The translations under genes and the position numbers were made by a program. Shown here piece after piece: positions 46,467 through 57,945 of a stretch of 64,000 bases of DNA. Source of the DNA: Ehretia macrophylla. Its lineage: Eukaryota > Streptophyta > Magnoliopsida > Boraginales > Ehretiaceae. The stretch is from positions 23,028,139-23,092,138 of the forward strand of contig CM075769.1 of NCBI GenBank assembly GCA_037974665.1. Direction: 5' to 3'. The notes beneath the pieces are model-generated. The model had not been told where the DNA came from, made no database searches, and saw nothing but the letters and a program-made list of their open reading frames with translations. How positions within the stretch are numbered: position 1 is the stretch's first letter; each line of letters starts with the position of its first letter.

Positions 46467-46471
46467 ACTAT

Positions 46472-46605
46472 GAACTGTTTGAATGTTCAATTTTTTATTT
46501 CATGCTTTATTCATTTTAAAGATCCATGCATGAATTTTCAGCCTTATTCTTAGTTTAATTAGCTTAAGATAGAATTTGATTCATGCGTAGTAACATTTTT
46601 CTTCA
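46472..46605 (+). repeat. Copia-1 5' LTR, segment 3 of 3
   Basis: Final 134 bp, ending TTTTTCTTCA. Copia-2's LTR also ends CTTCA before its PBS, supporting this as the LTR end. Confidence 0.75.
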
Positions 46606-46621
46606 GTAGTATCAAAGTCGC
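46606..46621 (+). other. Primer-binding site of copia-1
   Basis: GTAGTATCAAAGTCGC, a slightly altered TGGTATCAAAGCC-type site at the LTR end. Confidence 0.65.
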
Positions 46622-47763
46622 TTCGAATTAAATCATGAAATAGTTAACTAGTTTAATCGAATTCCATATAAAAACTAAGAATTTAGGTAACTTTTCTATT
46701 AGAACACTAGAAATTCAAACTTGTTTATGTGCTCTTTAAGCATGAAATTATGTGTTCTAATTAGTTTCTATGTTTATTAGATTAATTCTTGATAACTAAT
46801 TTATTTATGGTTTTAATTAGAATTAAACCTTGATTAAATTACTTGGTTAGTAGTAGTTTAAAAGGTTATAACTAATACAATTTGAAACCACTTTAAACTC
46901 CCTAGAAAATACATGGGAATTATTAGAATTAATGTTTCTCGTAAAGTTAGCGATTGAAATTCCTGTGGTAAAAATAAAATTTTACAAATATGAAAAAATA
47001 ATTTTGGATTGGATTAGATGACTTGTGTAGTAAATGCATAGTAGCCAAGAAATCCAAGACACAAAACAAAATAATAATAATAATAATAATAATTCACGCG
47101 TGCGCTTGAAGACTTGCTCACCCACACATCACGCGCAAGTGACATGCAGTCAATGCAAGTTGACCAAGTTTTTATTCTTTTGTGTAAATTTTAATTTTGC
47201 ATGGTTAATGAAATTATTTTGCGGATCTTTGTCGTACAAAGTGTGAATATTATTTCTTGTGGGAGTTATCAAGAATTAATGCTTAATTATGTGCTAGATT
47301 TTAATTTTCCTAAATTATGTGCTTTTACATAATTAATTTTATGTCTATTTAATTATGCAAAATTATCTACCACAGAGAATATCTTATAGGATTAAAAATA
47401 CGCAATCCTATGTAGTAATTAAGTTCTAGATAGTCAAGTCCATAATTAATCTAGATTTAGACTAGTTCTTGAAGGTCTAAAGATTAATTAATTAAAGATT
47501 GAAATTTGTTAGGAAAAATATTAAGATGGCTATTTTACCTTAGAAAACTAGACTTGATTAGAGACTTAAAGAGAGTCTGACTTAAGGTTAGATATATAAC
47601 CCGAATTAGTTTTATGTGATTTAAAGGTTATACTTAAATGTTTTAGACAAAATTATTATAGGATTTAATCTTTTTTTTGTTGGAAAAATCGGAATTAAGT
47701 ATGAAATAAATCATATAAGTAGAAGCCCTTAGGCCAAATAATTGAGTGGGAAAGGGAACTAGG
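46622..47763 (+). mobile_element. Copia-1 interior (leader), no domain recognised
   Basis: About 1.14 kb after the PBS. I recognise no gag motif; long untranslated leaders are common in Angela-like elements. It contains a TAA trinucleotide repeat (47070-47093). Copia-2 is inserted at 47764, after CTAGG; the rest of copia-1 would lie right of the window. Confidence 0.6.
47070..47093. repeat. TAA trinucleotide microsatellite
   Basis: (ATA/TAA)n of about eight units in the copia-1 interior. Confidence 0.9.
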
Positions 47764-49835
47764 TGTTAGAGATATGCCCTAATATTATATAGTTAGATGA
47801 CGTATATAGAGCATTTTGATGTAAATCTGAATGACATGTTTATTGGATGTTCATATTCTCCATTCAATTATATGAATATGTCCTTAATGTTTTTTTGAGA
47901 AGAAGTATATTCTTAATGTGTTGAGAATTCGACTGCATATTTCTTTGACATGATAAACATTCAAAAGCATTTATAGTCCTTAGATTATTCGATCGGGACT
48001 AGAATAATCAAGTATGGACTATTATATGTAGTTATCTTTGATTAACATAGAGATGTTAATGATAAAGGGTAACGAGCGTTGAGCTACAATGGCATAGGGA
48101 TGCGATTAACTCACATATGAATGATCGTTGGTGGAATGGATCATTGAATGTGACCGGAATGACAAACTACATGACTTTGGATTAATAGTTTGCCATTCGT
48201 TGCAAATTGTGCAAATTAATCCTTTGACTTGAGAAATTACGGCTGCCGGCTATATCAGGGGCTAAATCTTGTGTTTGGACAATGCTCGCCTTCTTTGAGA
48301 GAGTGATACGACCTCTCGCAGTTTAGTCTTGTGACATAGAGACCGACAGGTAATTGTCAAGATAAAATCTGTTAACCTCCAACAGTGAGCGATGTCCAAT
48401 GCGATCTAGTGTCAGTTGTCTGAAATGAGAAATCCTCGATCGGGGTAGTTGAACGATAGAAATGTGCTTTTTCCATAGATGTTATCTCTCATTCCACCAA
48501 ATTAGATCTATGTATAGAATCGTTTAGTGGATTTAATCATTTTATGGTCCCCATAACGATCGGGACATATTAACAGAAGGATCAGACTGCACGTTAATTT
48601 ACGACTGTAAATAGGTTCGTTGGAATTGGACTTCATTACTGTACATATTGTCATGATACATTCGTTGCTAGCACGTCACTCATGAACATGAAAGTATTTC
48701 GAAAAATGGCGGAGACATTTTCAGAATCGATCCTTTATCGTTATACGATCATGAACCTAGAAAGTCACACACTTAGGGTATCATGAATAAAGCAAATTCT
48801 GAGCTTGGAATTGAGTTAGAAACAAGTTAAAGTATTAACGGTGTTATTTTGGCCATTAACAGTTAAGTGAGCCAAAATTATAATTTTTAAAAATTTTGGG
48901 GCCAAAGTATAAATATTGAAAAGTATTAGGGCAAAAGTGCAAATAGATTGAGGGCTCAATCTCCAATTAATTATTCTAAAAGGGTTTAGAAGTAATTAAT
49001 GGTTGTCTTCACTAGAAGACGAAAAACAAGTTGCACAAAAGGACAAACACTAAAAGACAAAACACAAAAGGACAAAAGACAACTTGCACTAAAAGACAAA
49101 AGACAAGTTGCATGAAAATTGTCCAAATTACCCTTACTTGGCCGGCCATAAGAGCATGCTTGACATTTGGCTTCTTCTTTTAGTTAGATCATGCCACTTG
49201 TCAATTGATAAAGGGGTTTATGCATCTATAAATAGAAGACTAGTTTTCTTCTTCAAAAGCTCTTGGCTTGGCCGAAAATTACACACATTAAAAGCATATT
49301 GTTCTCTCTTTTCTCTTGGTAGATTCGGCCAAGGCTAAGTAAAATAGAAGATCATTGTTTCTTGTTAATTAACTCATACACAAAATCTCTTGGGTATTAA
49401 CTAAGGCAAAACTTTTATTAGTTAGTTACCTTGTTGTTTTTGGATAACCGTGGATCGACTAGGGCCTTTGCACTTGCGGAGGAGATTTGTCTGAGTCAAG
49501 ATTTTCCTTTCAAGAGTCTACATACGAGTTCTCCATGCGAGGTATTCTTGAATTTTGTTTTAAATACATATGTATATAGTTGTATATACTTTTATGTATT
49601 TTCTTTTATGCCCTTATTACAGATTTATTCTTGAGATTTTGTGAATACAACTTGCCAACATGCAAATTTTTAATTGTCATTATTTCCGCTGCGCTTGCAT
49701 GTTTTTGTTATTTACATATCTCGAAACGATCCCGTTGCGCTCCCGCTTTTGAAGCTGACGCCGTTTGCACCTTCATTATGAAGCTAATGCCCTATTGCGC
49801 CTTTATTATGAAGCTGACGCCTTTATGCGCCTTCA
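47764..49835 (+). repeat. Copia-2 5' LTR, Angela-like (2.07 kb)
   Basis: It begins TGTTAGAGATATGCCC and ends GCGCCTTCA, two bases before a TGGTATCAAAGCC PBS. The start, the CCGCTGCGC phrase near its end (49688-49696) and the PBS are typical of Angela-like Ty1/copia LTRs. The last 85 bp are three tandem units of about 30 bp. The left TSD candidate is CTAGG (47759-47763); the right end is outside the window. Reading frames inside are not genes. Confidence 0.85.
49751..49835 (+). repeat. 30-bp tandem repeat at the 3' end of copia-2 LTR
   Basis: Three units starting GAAGCTGACGCC (49751), GAAGCTAATGCC (49780) and GAAGCTGACGCC (49810), each with a GCGCCTT/GCACCTT core; the last unit ends exactly at the LTR border. 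Confidence 0.85.
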
Positions 49836-49837
49836 AA

Positions 49838-49850
49838 TGGTATCAAAGCC
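49838..49850 (+). other. Primer-binding site of copia-2
   Basis: TGGTATCAAAGCC, two bases after the LTR. Confidence 0.85.
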
Positions 49851-50481
49851 ACGGTTTTGAAAGTCCGTAATATGTACATTTGAGTTTAGATCTAGTCTTT
49901 TAATGTTTATTGACACGTTTATGTTAAAGATATGAGTTGATTCCATCTCGCATGGAAAGATCAACTTTGATTGTAACAAGCCAAAAGTTTTCTATGATAA
50001 GGCCTGATGATCCCTTTTATGTGGATCTTGGTTTACGTGTCATATTAAGACTATATGGCTTGTGAACTTGGTTGGTCTTGGAATTCTTGGTTGATGTATG
50101 AGTCAATTCTCTTTTACGCATGTTGTCAAAACATTGATGGAAGATTAGATGGACTTGTTTTATCTTTGGTATTAGATGTGTAAAGATGTTTGTTGATTGT
50201 TTTTCATTTAGCTTTGATTATCTATGTGATAAGTTTAATCTAGCTACTTGTTGCATAAATGGTGAACTTGATCACGGACTTAGTAGATACTCGGTTTGTA
50301 ATAGAGACATAAGTCTCATTTTATTTTCTTGTTTTTGAGAGAACTTTGTAGTGAGGACTATATGTAAATTCTCAAGAAGACATTCAAGGAGGCAACCGGA
50401 TGAATCCTAAGGAGTTGGAGATCTTGAAGACATAGTGATGTGTTTTAAGATAGTTTTTCCTTTTTATTCTAAAGTCCATGA
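49851..50481 (+). mobile_element. Copia-2 interior, left part
   Basis: Untranslated leader without a recognised domain; cut after CATGA (50477-50481) by the solo LTR and resumed at 63738. Confidence 0.7.
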
Positions 50482-50512
50482 TGTGACGCCCGAGAATTTG
50501 CATCATATTCAT

Positions 50513-52931
50513 TGTGAGATCCTATATTTTGTCTTTACCTCGATTTGCGTATTTTGCCTCGATTTGCGTAATTTGACTTGTTTTTGTGTTATATGAGTTA
50601 GAATGTGCTAAATATGTGATTTATATTCTAAATACATGCTATGTGTGCATTCATAAAATTTTCATCAAAATCAACATCATAAATTTTATCGACGGTTTTA
50701 GTAAATAGTATTTTGAACACCTGTCTGCTAAAATTTTTACAGGGGTATTTTAAACATTTTAAAACCTAGTCCTCGGGTATTAATAGACCCTTGTTTGATT
50801 AAAACAGATTTTGAATTAGTTTTGGACTTTTAAAAGTTTTTACACTTTCTTTTCCAAAAATGACGTTTTTAGCCGAGTCGGGTGAAAGTCTTTGCATGAA
50901 AAAACTCTTGTCACCTAAAAATAAACTAATTAAAATAGTCTAAGTGTCAAATTAATGTTTTGAGCAAGAAATAGTCTAAAATAGATTTAAAAGACTAAAA
51001 ATAGAATTAAAAGACTAAGGAAACTAACTTTGACCATTTTATTTTGTTTGACCTTTACTTATATTGCATCAACACACATTAAAAACAAAGCAAACACACT
51101 CTTGCACACACACAAAGGGCCAAAACTTCATATATTTTCTTGAGAGCTTTTTCAACATTATTTCAAAGCAAATTTTCAATAGAAAACTAATTTGAAGTCC
51201 AAACTTCATCATCCAAGGCTTGATTCCACTTGTTGGGCAACCTTTGCACCTCTTTCTAGCTTCAAAAAACATCAAAGGTGAGAGAAAAATTATAGATCTC
51301 AAAATGTAATTTTTATATTTTTGCATATAATTGAATTTTGAACTGTTAGAATGTTGAATTGAGGTTATATTATTGCTCAATAGATGCTAAGGATTGATTA
51401 TATGCGTTTATATCAGTTTTGAACGTTGAAGTATGCATTTTTATTTTCGGGTATTAAAAATTGAGTTGTTGGCTATTTGTTGAATAAATATTGTTGTGGT
51501 TGTTGGAATTACTTGTTGTTAGTTTCTAAAAGTTTGTTAAATACGTGGTAGTAATGTTGTAATGCCAAAATTTTGATTGCAATGTTGGTGTGAAAGTCCG
51601 GAAATTTCAGCCTCGATGCATTAGGGTTTTAGGTTGTTGGGCTTGATGTGGATGGTTTATGGTTGGTTTCCGAGGGGGTGAATGTTGTTGATTGAGTGGG
51701 TGAGTGTTAGAAACTAGTTTGGAGGTTATCGGATTAGTAGAATGTAAGTTATGACTTTTAGAAGTTTGGGTTGTCTTTCTTTAAAATGTTGAGTTATGCC
51801 TTTGGATGTTTGGGTGGTGTTTGAGTGATTGAATTGTGAGTTGTTGATGGTTAGATTAGGGTTTGGTTGTGTGGTTATTGCATGTTAAGTTGGATGGCCT
51901 ACTTGTCATCTAACTTAGTTGTTGAGTTGTTAATTGTTTATTAGATGATATGTTGTTGAAATGATGATTATTGATGAGCTGGGAGATAGTCAACGTGAAA
52001 GGTTGTCTTCTTGAGATTTGAATGATTATTATTATTGTCATGAGTCTTGGTATGTGTGTGCCGCCTCTCGGTCAGCGTCGGGCTGTCGGGTTGAAACCGA
52101 CATGACTATCATAGGCTACCCCAAGCTCGCATGACAGAGGTGTCATGGAGGGAGGGGCTAGAGAGGTACCTCGGGTGAGTGAGTAATGGGGAATTATAAG
52201 AAGAACGGTTGAGATCATGATGGCGTTTGGAGCTACACCAGCTAGAGTATCCTTTATTGATTGGTCATTATAATTAATGTGCTTATATTGTTATTGATGA
52301 TTATTGTGTGTTTACTGCTCAAAGGATGATTTTCAACGAGTATAGTAAATAGTGTTAGAGATCTATCGAATCCTCAATGGGCTTGTTTTATATAAGCTCA
52401 CTCTCAATTATTGTATGCATACAGGTGTTACCGATCCAGATTAGGGGTACGTGCCTCCATAAGAGGATAATATGCCATATGTGGACGAGTCCTATGTGCC
52501 AGAGTCTTGTCCTTGATATCTGATGTTGTACTTTTTGTTATCTTATATATTAAAACTAGTTGGTATGTATTTATTTAGAAGTTTATCGCATATAAGATGT
52601 TGTAAAGATAATGGATTAAATGTTGCTAGTTTAGTGGTCTTGTTTTGGAATATGATTAGGCTACTAGGTTGGTTATAATCTATTTTGGGAATGTATAATA
52701 TATAGTAAATGTATGATGTTGGAATGGAGGCGTATAACCTTTGGATACAATGGTAAAAAATGTTTATTGTATATTGTAGTTGGGTTGTTAATTGTTGAAT
52801 TGTTGTGGAGTTGGATGTATGAGTTTCGAAGAGGTTGGTTTAGAGCTCGGTGTCCTAATTATTGTCGTTATACTACCGAAATTCTGTTGCATCCTGATGG
52901 ATCGTAGGAGGGGTCGAGTTGAGGTGTTACA
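50513..52931 (+). repeat. 5' LTR of the whole Tekay
   Basis: 2,419 bp, TGTGAGATCC...GTTGAGGTGTTACA. Blocks: AAAGGTGAGAG (about 51274-51284), GATGGCCTACTTGTCATC (51893-51910), GGCGTTTGGAGCTACACC (about 52223-52240), TTTATATAAGCTCAC (52387-52401), ATACAGG (52420-52425). Confidence 0.95.
52387..52401 (+). promoter_or_regulatory. Conserved TATATAAG block in Tekay LTR
   Basis: TTTATATAAGCTCAC is shared by all four LTRs of this family in the window (also near 25439, 44410 reversed and 59828). It could be the TATA box, placing transcription start near the ATACAGG block about 30 bp downstream, with the downstream LTR tail of about 500 bp as R-U5. An AT-rich stretch about 1.3 kb upstream is an alternative promoter. 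Confidence 0.5.
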
Positions 52932-52936
52932 TTAAG

Positions 52937-52948
52937 TGGTATCAGAGC
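52937..52948 (+). other. Primer-binding site of the whole Tekay
   Basis: TGGTATCAGAGC, five bases after the LTR; initiator-Met type. Confidence 0.9.
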
Positions 52949-53225
52949 TAATGTTTAGTTGTTAGTCGGGGTATTCTCGGAATATGGGTAATGGTCTTAG
53001 CATGAAAGTATGTATGAAGTGAAAGAAAAGTAAAATATGTATTAATATGATTAAGTGATTAAGTGATTATGTGATTTAGTGACTATGTGATTATGTGATC
53101 AATTTGTTTATGTGATTGATACTTAAGTGATTTATGTGCTTTATGTGAGTTTGTTGCTTATGTGCTAATAATTGTCTATAGTCTGTCTATGTGCTATAAC
53201 CTGTGCTAACTCTTTGATTAGTAGA

Positions 53226-54440
53226 ATGACTGGTAGACCAAGAACCAGAGGTAGGCCTAAGGTAGTTGACGAGGCACCGGATAATGTGGCACCGGGCCGA
53301 GATAGGGGTGATGACCGTTTTGTTGCAGCCATGGATAGGATGATAGAGATTATGGCAGGGCAAGCACAGATACTAGCAGGGCAGGCTACCCAAGCACAGA
53401 CATTACAGACTCAGTTGTTGAGCGTTCAGGGTGGTTACCACGGGCATGGTACGCTGAAGGAATTCTTGGGGTATTATCCGCCGAGATTTCAGGGAGAGCC
53501 AAATGATAGGAAGGTGGAAGCATGTATTAATAAGATAGAGAAGATATTCGATCCTCTAGACTATACTGATGAAAGAAAAGTCACTTATGTCGTTTACTTG
53601 TTTAATGATGAGGCAGAGGAATGGTGGCGCACAGTGAGAGTCGGTTGGGAGGCAAGAGGTACTCCGTATGTTTGGGATACCTTCCTTAGAGCGTTTCAGG
53701 CGAAATATGTCCCGAGGATTGCATGGGAAAGGAGGGAGGCGGAGTTACTGTCCTTAGTTCACGGGGATGCTTCAGTGGCTCAGTATAAGGCCATTTTTAC
53801 TAGACTGTCCTGGTATCGGAGTTTGTAGCAGATAAGGAGCACAAGACCCGGAGGTTTATGTTGGGTTTGAGGTAGGAGATTCAGGATGCGATGGCCCTGA
53901 ATCAATATGATATATTCTCTGAGGCTTTTGATGCAGCATCCAGACTGGAAAAGAGGAAAGGGGAACAGATCGGACCTAGTCAGCCTAGCAAGAGCCCATT
54001 TCAGCCGCAAGGCCAACAGGGTATGTATAAACCTTCGGTACAGCAAGGTGGTTATAGGCCTTCGGTGCAGCAAGCTTCTTTCAGACCACAGGGCCAGCAG
54101 GGTTACTATCGGCCTCAGTTTCAGCAAGGGTCTTATCAGGCTCAGTCACAGTACAGGCCGGCCCAGTCTCAGGGTCAGTATAGGCCCAGTGTTGTGAGAC
54201 CTCAGGAGCAAGCTGGTACAGCTGCTTTTTCAGCTTTTGGTTCTTCTAGGGGCAATGGAGGTGCTTCATCACCGCAGTGTACTTACTACAAGCGTCAGGG
54301 CCATGTGGAGGCCGACTGCAGGGCGAAGGCAGGAACGTGTTTGGGTTGCGGCAGCAATCAGCATAGGGTGAAGGATTGCCCTAGATATCAGAGGACTGAG
54401 GATTGGGCAGTGACCCAGGGTTATCAGGGCCGACCTACTG
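53226..54440 (+). pseudogene. gag of the whole Tekay
   Basis: Starts MTGRPRTRGRPKVV. Capsid landmarks LKEFLGYYPPRFQGEP, KIEKIFDPLDYTDERKV and EEWWRTVR; then a Gln-rich linker (repeated QQG-Y-P phrases, about 53990-54200) and two CCHC knuckles (CTYYKRQGHVEADC and CLGCGSNQHRVKDC, about 54278-54372). The Gln-rich linker corresponds in position to the Asn-rich linker of the gag at 18563, though it lies closer to the knuckles. Broken. Confidence 0.9.
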
Positions 54441-54479
54441 GTAGTGCACCTCAGCTGCAGTGGGTTCAGGCTAGGGACT

Positions 54480-54830
54480 ACACAGTTGATTTGGAGGAGG
54501 TACCTGAGGATACGACAATTGTAGAAGGTAACTTCCTTATACTCAATCAACTTGTTAAAGTGTTGATTGATTCTGGTGCTACACATTCTTTCATTACGCC
54601 TACTTGTGTGCAACGTGTTAACATGCAACCTGAAAGATTGCCTTATGTGGTTGAGATTAGTACTTCTTTAACTGATAAGTATGTGACTGGCTTAGTTTGT
54701 AAATACTATAAAATACATGTTAAGGGTCAGGATTTTCCATCGGACCTTATTTTATTTCCTATTCGGGGGTATGATGTTATCTTGGGTATGGACTGGCTTT
54801 CTAAGTATGATGCTCAGCTAAACTGTAGAA
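54480..54830 (+). pseudogene. Protease of the whole Tekay
   Basis: Active site VLIDSGATHSFITP (about 54559-54600) and C-terminal YDVILGMDWLSKYDA (about 54769-54813). Aspartic protease that would process Gag-Pol. Confidence 0.92.
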
Positions 54831-54959
54831 CAAAAGTAGTACGGTTTCGTATGCCAAATCAGCCAGTGGTTGAGGTAGCGGGGAATCAGGATACTAAGAC
54901 GAGTTTTATTATCTCATCAACTAAAGCTGTTAAGCTGGTGAGTAAGGGGTGTTCAGGTT

Positions 54960-55780
54960 ATCTAGCTTATTTGATCAATAAGCCATCTGATAAGCTGAAG
55001 CTAGAGGAAGTTCCTATTATTTGGGAATATCCCAATGTATTTCCCGAGGAGTTGCCAGGGTTACCGTCAGAGAGAGATGTGGAGTTTGTGATCAATCTTA
55101 TTCCCGGTACTCAACCTATTTCTAAATCAGCATACCGGATGGCACCAGCTGAGCTTAAGGAACTGAAAACTCAGCTGCAGGAGTTATTAGAGAAGGGTTT
55201 CATTCAGCAGAGTTTTTCACCATAGGGAGCACTTGTTTTATTTGTGAAAAAGAAGGATGGTACATTGAGATTATGTATCGACTATTGTGGTTTGAATCAG
55301 GTGACCATCAAGAACAAGTATCCTTTGCCACTGATTGAAGAGTTGTTTGATCAACTTCAAGTAGCCAAAGTCTACTCTATGTTTGACTTGAGGCAGGGGT
55401 ATTATCAGCTTCGGATTCGTACGGAGGATGTTCCGAAGTCTGCTTTTAGGACTCGGTACGAGCATTATGAGTTTGTTGTTATGCCCTTTGGACTGACTAA
55501 TGTACCGACATCATTCATGGACCTTATGCATCAGGTTTTTCAGCCGTACTTGGATCAGTTCGTGGTAATCTTTATTGATGATATCTTAGTTTATTCTAAG
55601 TCTGAATCGGAGCACGAGCAACATCTACGGCTTGTCTTACAGAAGCTGCAGGAGCATCAATTGTTTGCAAAGTTCAACAAATGTGAATTTTGGTTGCAAT
55701 GTATATCTTTTCTTGGCCATGTTATTACACAGAGCGGTATTTCTGTAGATCCCACTAAGATTGAAGTAGTGATATCTTAG
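54960..55780 (+). pseudogene. Reverse transcriptase of the whole Tekay
   Basis: Landmarks in order: [104 protein letters not shown] (catalytic DD) and [15 protein letters not shown]. Close to the minus Tekay RT at 27200-28173. Broken at a few points. Confidence 0.93.
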
Positions 55781-55789
55781 AAATGGCTG

Positions 55790-56425
55790 GAGAATGTTTC
55801 AAAGGTTCGTAGCTTCCTTGGCTTGGCGGGTTATTACCGTAGGTTTGTCAAGGACTTTTCTAAGATTGCAGGGCCACTTTCTAAGTTAACTCAGAAACGG
55901 ACCAACTTTGTTTGGGATGAGAAATGTGAGAGTAGGTTTCAGGAGTTGAAAAAGAGGTTGACTACCGCTCCAGTACTTGCTCTACCAGAGGGGACCGATA
56001 ATATGGTTATCTACAGCGATGCATCCAAGGATAGCTTGGGTTGTGTACTTATGCAGAATGGCCGGGTTATTGCTTATGCTCCCAGAAAGTTGAAGTCATA
56101 CGAGGTGAATTATCCGACTCATGATCTTGAGTTGGCAGCAGTTGTATTCGCACTGAAAAAGTGGTGTCATTATCTGTGGGGCAGTAAGTTCGAGATTTTC
56201 ACTGATCATAAGAGTCTTAAGTACTTGTTCTCATAGAAGGAGTTGAATATGCGTCAACGGAGATGGATGGAACTTCTCAGAGATTTTAATTGTTCTATCA
56301 GTTATCTGCTTGGGAAGGCAAATGTTGTGGCAGACGCTCTTAGCCATAAGGCGAGTGTTTCTTGTTTGGCTATCAAAAAGTGGGAGGTTATTGAGGAATT
56401 CACTTATTGGAGACCGGAGTTGACT
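55790..56425 (+). pseudogene. RNase H of the whole Tekay
   Basis: [78 protein letters not shown] and [18 protein letters not shown]: connection plus RNase H, with no second RNase H, in contrast to the Tat element. Confidence 0.92.
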
Positions 56426-56434
56426 TAGATTGGG

Positions 56435-57718
56435 GTGATGTGTTCATATATATGTATTCAACCTTTATTGCTGTCTCAGATCAGAGAAGCTCAGCAGCTT
56501 GATCCAAAACTTCAGAAGATCAAGGATCAGATCACGGATGATCAGTCTGATTTCAAATTACATAAAGATGGTATTCTTCGGTTTCAAAACATAGTTTGTG
56601 TTCCCGATGAACCGGGTTTGAGGCGAAGTATTCTGGAGGAGGCTCATAATTCTAAGTACACCATTCATCCCAGTGGAAACAAGATGTATAGGGATTTGAA
56701 GCAACATTATTGGTAGAATAACATGAAAAGGGAAGTTGCTCAGTTTGTATCTAGATGTTTGACTTGTCAGCGAGTGAAGGCCGAACATCAGTGACCTGCA
56801 GGGTTACTTCAGCCGTTGGCAATACTAGAGTGGAAATGGGAACATATTACGATGGACTTCATCTCTAGTTTTCCTAGAACACCGAGAGGTAATGACACAG
56901 TTTAGGTTGTTGTTGACCATTTGACAAAGACAACTCATTTTATTCTGATGAGGTTGAGAGATGAGGTTGCAAAGTTGGTAGATCTTTATATGGATCAGAT
57001 TGTTAAACTTCACGAGATTCTATCTAGTATTGTCTCAGATCGAGATCCTCGGTTTACTTCTCGTTTGTGGGAGAAACTTCAGGAGACTTTGGGTACTCAG
57101 TTAAACTTCAGCACAACGTATCATCCACAGACCGACAGTCAATCTGAGAGGACTATTCAAATTCTGGAAGATATGCTCAGGGCTTGTGTTCTGGACTTCG
57201 GGAAGAACTGGGAGAAACATCTATCACTTGCCGAGTTTTCCTATAACAATAGTTATCAAGCTACTATTGGGATGGCACCTTCAGTAGCTCTCTACGGCCG
57301 TAAGTGTCGTTCACCTTTGTATTGGGATGAAGTAGAGGAGATGAAGACTGTTGATCCGACTGTTATGCCAGAGCTTCTAGAGAAGATTGAGAATGTTCAA
57401 TTGATCAAGCAGAGAATGCTTACAGCGCAGAGCAGATACAAGAGTTATGTTGATAAGCGTCGTCGGGATTTGGAGTTTGCAGTCGGGGATCGGGTTTTCT
57501 TGAAATTATCTCCTCGAAAGGGGTTTGCTCGTTATGGTAAAGGTGATAAGCTGAGTCCGAGGTTTGCAGGGCCGTTTAAGATTACCGGCAGGGTTGGTAA
57601 GTTAGCATATCGGTTGGCTTTACCAGAGAACTTCTTTAATGTCCACAATGTCTTTCACGTGTCTAATTTACAGAAGTATAATCCGAATCCTTTTCATATT
57701 CTAGAGCCAGAGCCGTTA
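56435..57718 (+). pseudogene. Integrase of the whole Tekay
   Basis: N-terminal zinc-binding remains (HNSKYTIHPSGNKMY, CLTCQRVKAEH), catalytic core (TTHFILMRLRD, SSIVSDRDPRFTSRLWEKL, TTYHPQTDSQSERTIQIL) and C-terminal GPFKITGRVGKLAYRLALP and FHVSNLQKY. Several breaks overall. Confidence 0.92.
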
Positions 57719-57925
57719 TAGCTTCATGAGAATCTGACTTATGATGAGAGGCCGATTCGTATTCTTGATCAGATGGAAAGGGAATTGAGATCGAAGAAGA
57801 TTCCGATGGTCAAAGTATTGTGGAAGCATCACGGGATTGAGGAGGCTACTTGGGAGAGGCGAGATCAGATGCAGCAGCAGTACCAAGATCTTTTCTGTTC
57901 AGCAAGTAAGAATTTCGGGGACTAA
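57719..57925 (+). pseudogene. Chromodomain tail of the whole Tekay
   Basis: Phrases RPIRILDQMERELRSKK, VKVLWKHHG-EEATWERRDQM and Y-DLF are the chromodomain at the integrase C-terminus of chromoviruses, which in family members guides integration into chromatin. This defines the element as a chromovirus. Confidence 0.9.
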
Positions 57926-57930
57926 ATTTC

Positions 57931-57945
57931 TTTAAGGGAGGAGAA
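57931..57945 (+). other. Polypurine tract of the whole Tekay
   Basis: TTAAGGGAGGAGAA just before the 3' LTR. Confidence 0.9.

Noticed and set aside
52937-52948. tRNA-like sequence TGGTATCAGAGC (also 11669, 18220, 34870, 49838)
   Set aside because: Primer-binding sites complementary to a tRNA 3' end; no cloverleaf around them.
53780-54628. Minus-strand frames of 115 and 119 codons
   Set aside because: Antisense shadows of well-identified gag and protease sequence.
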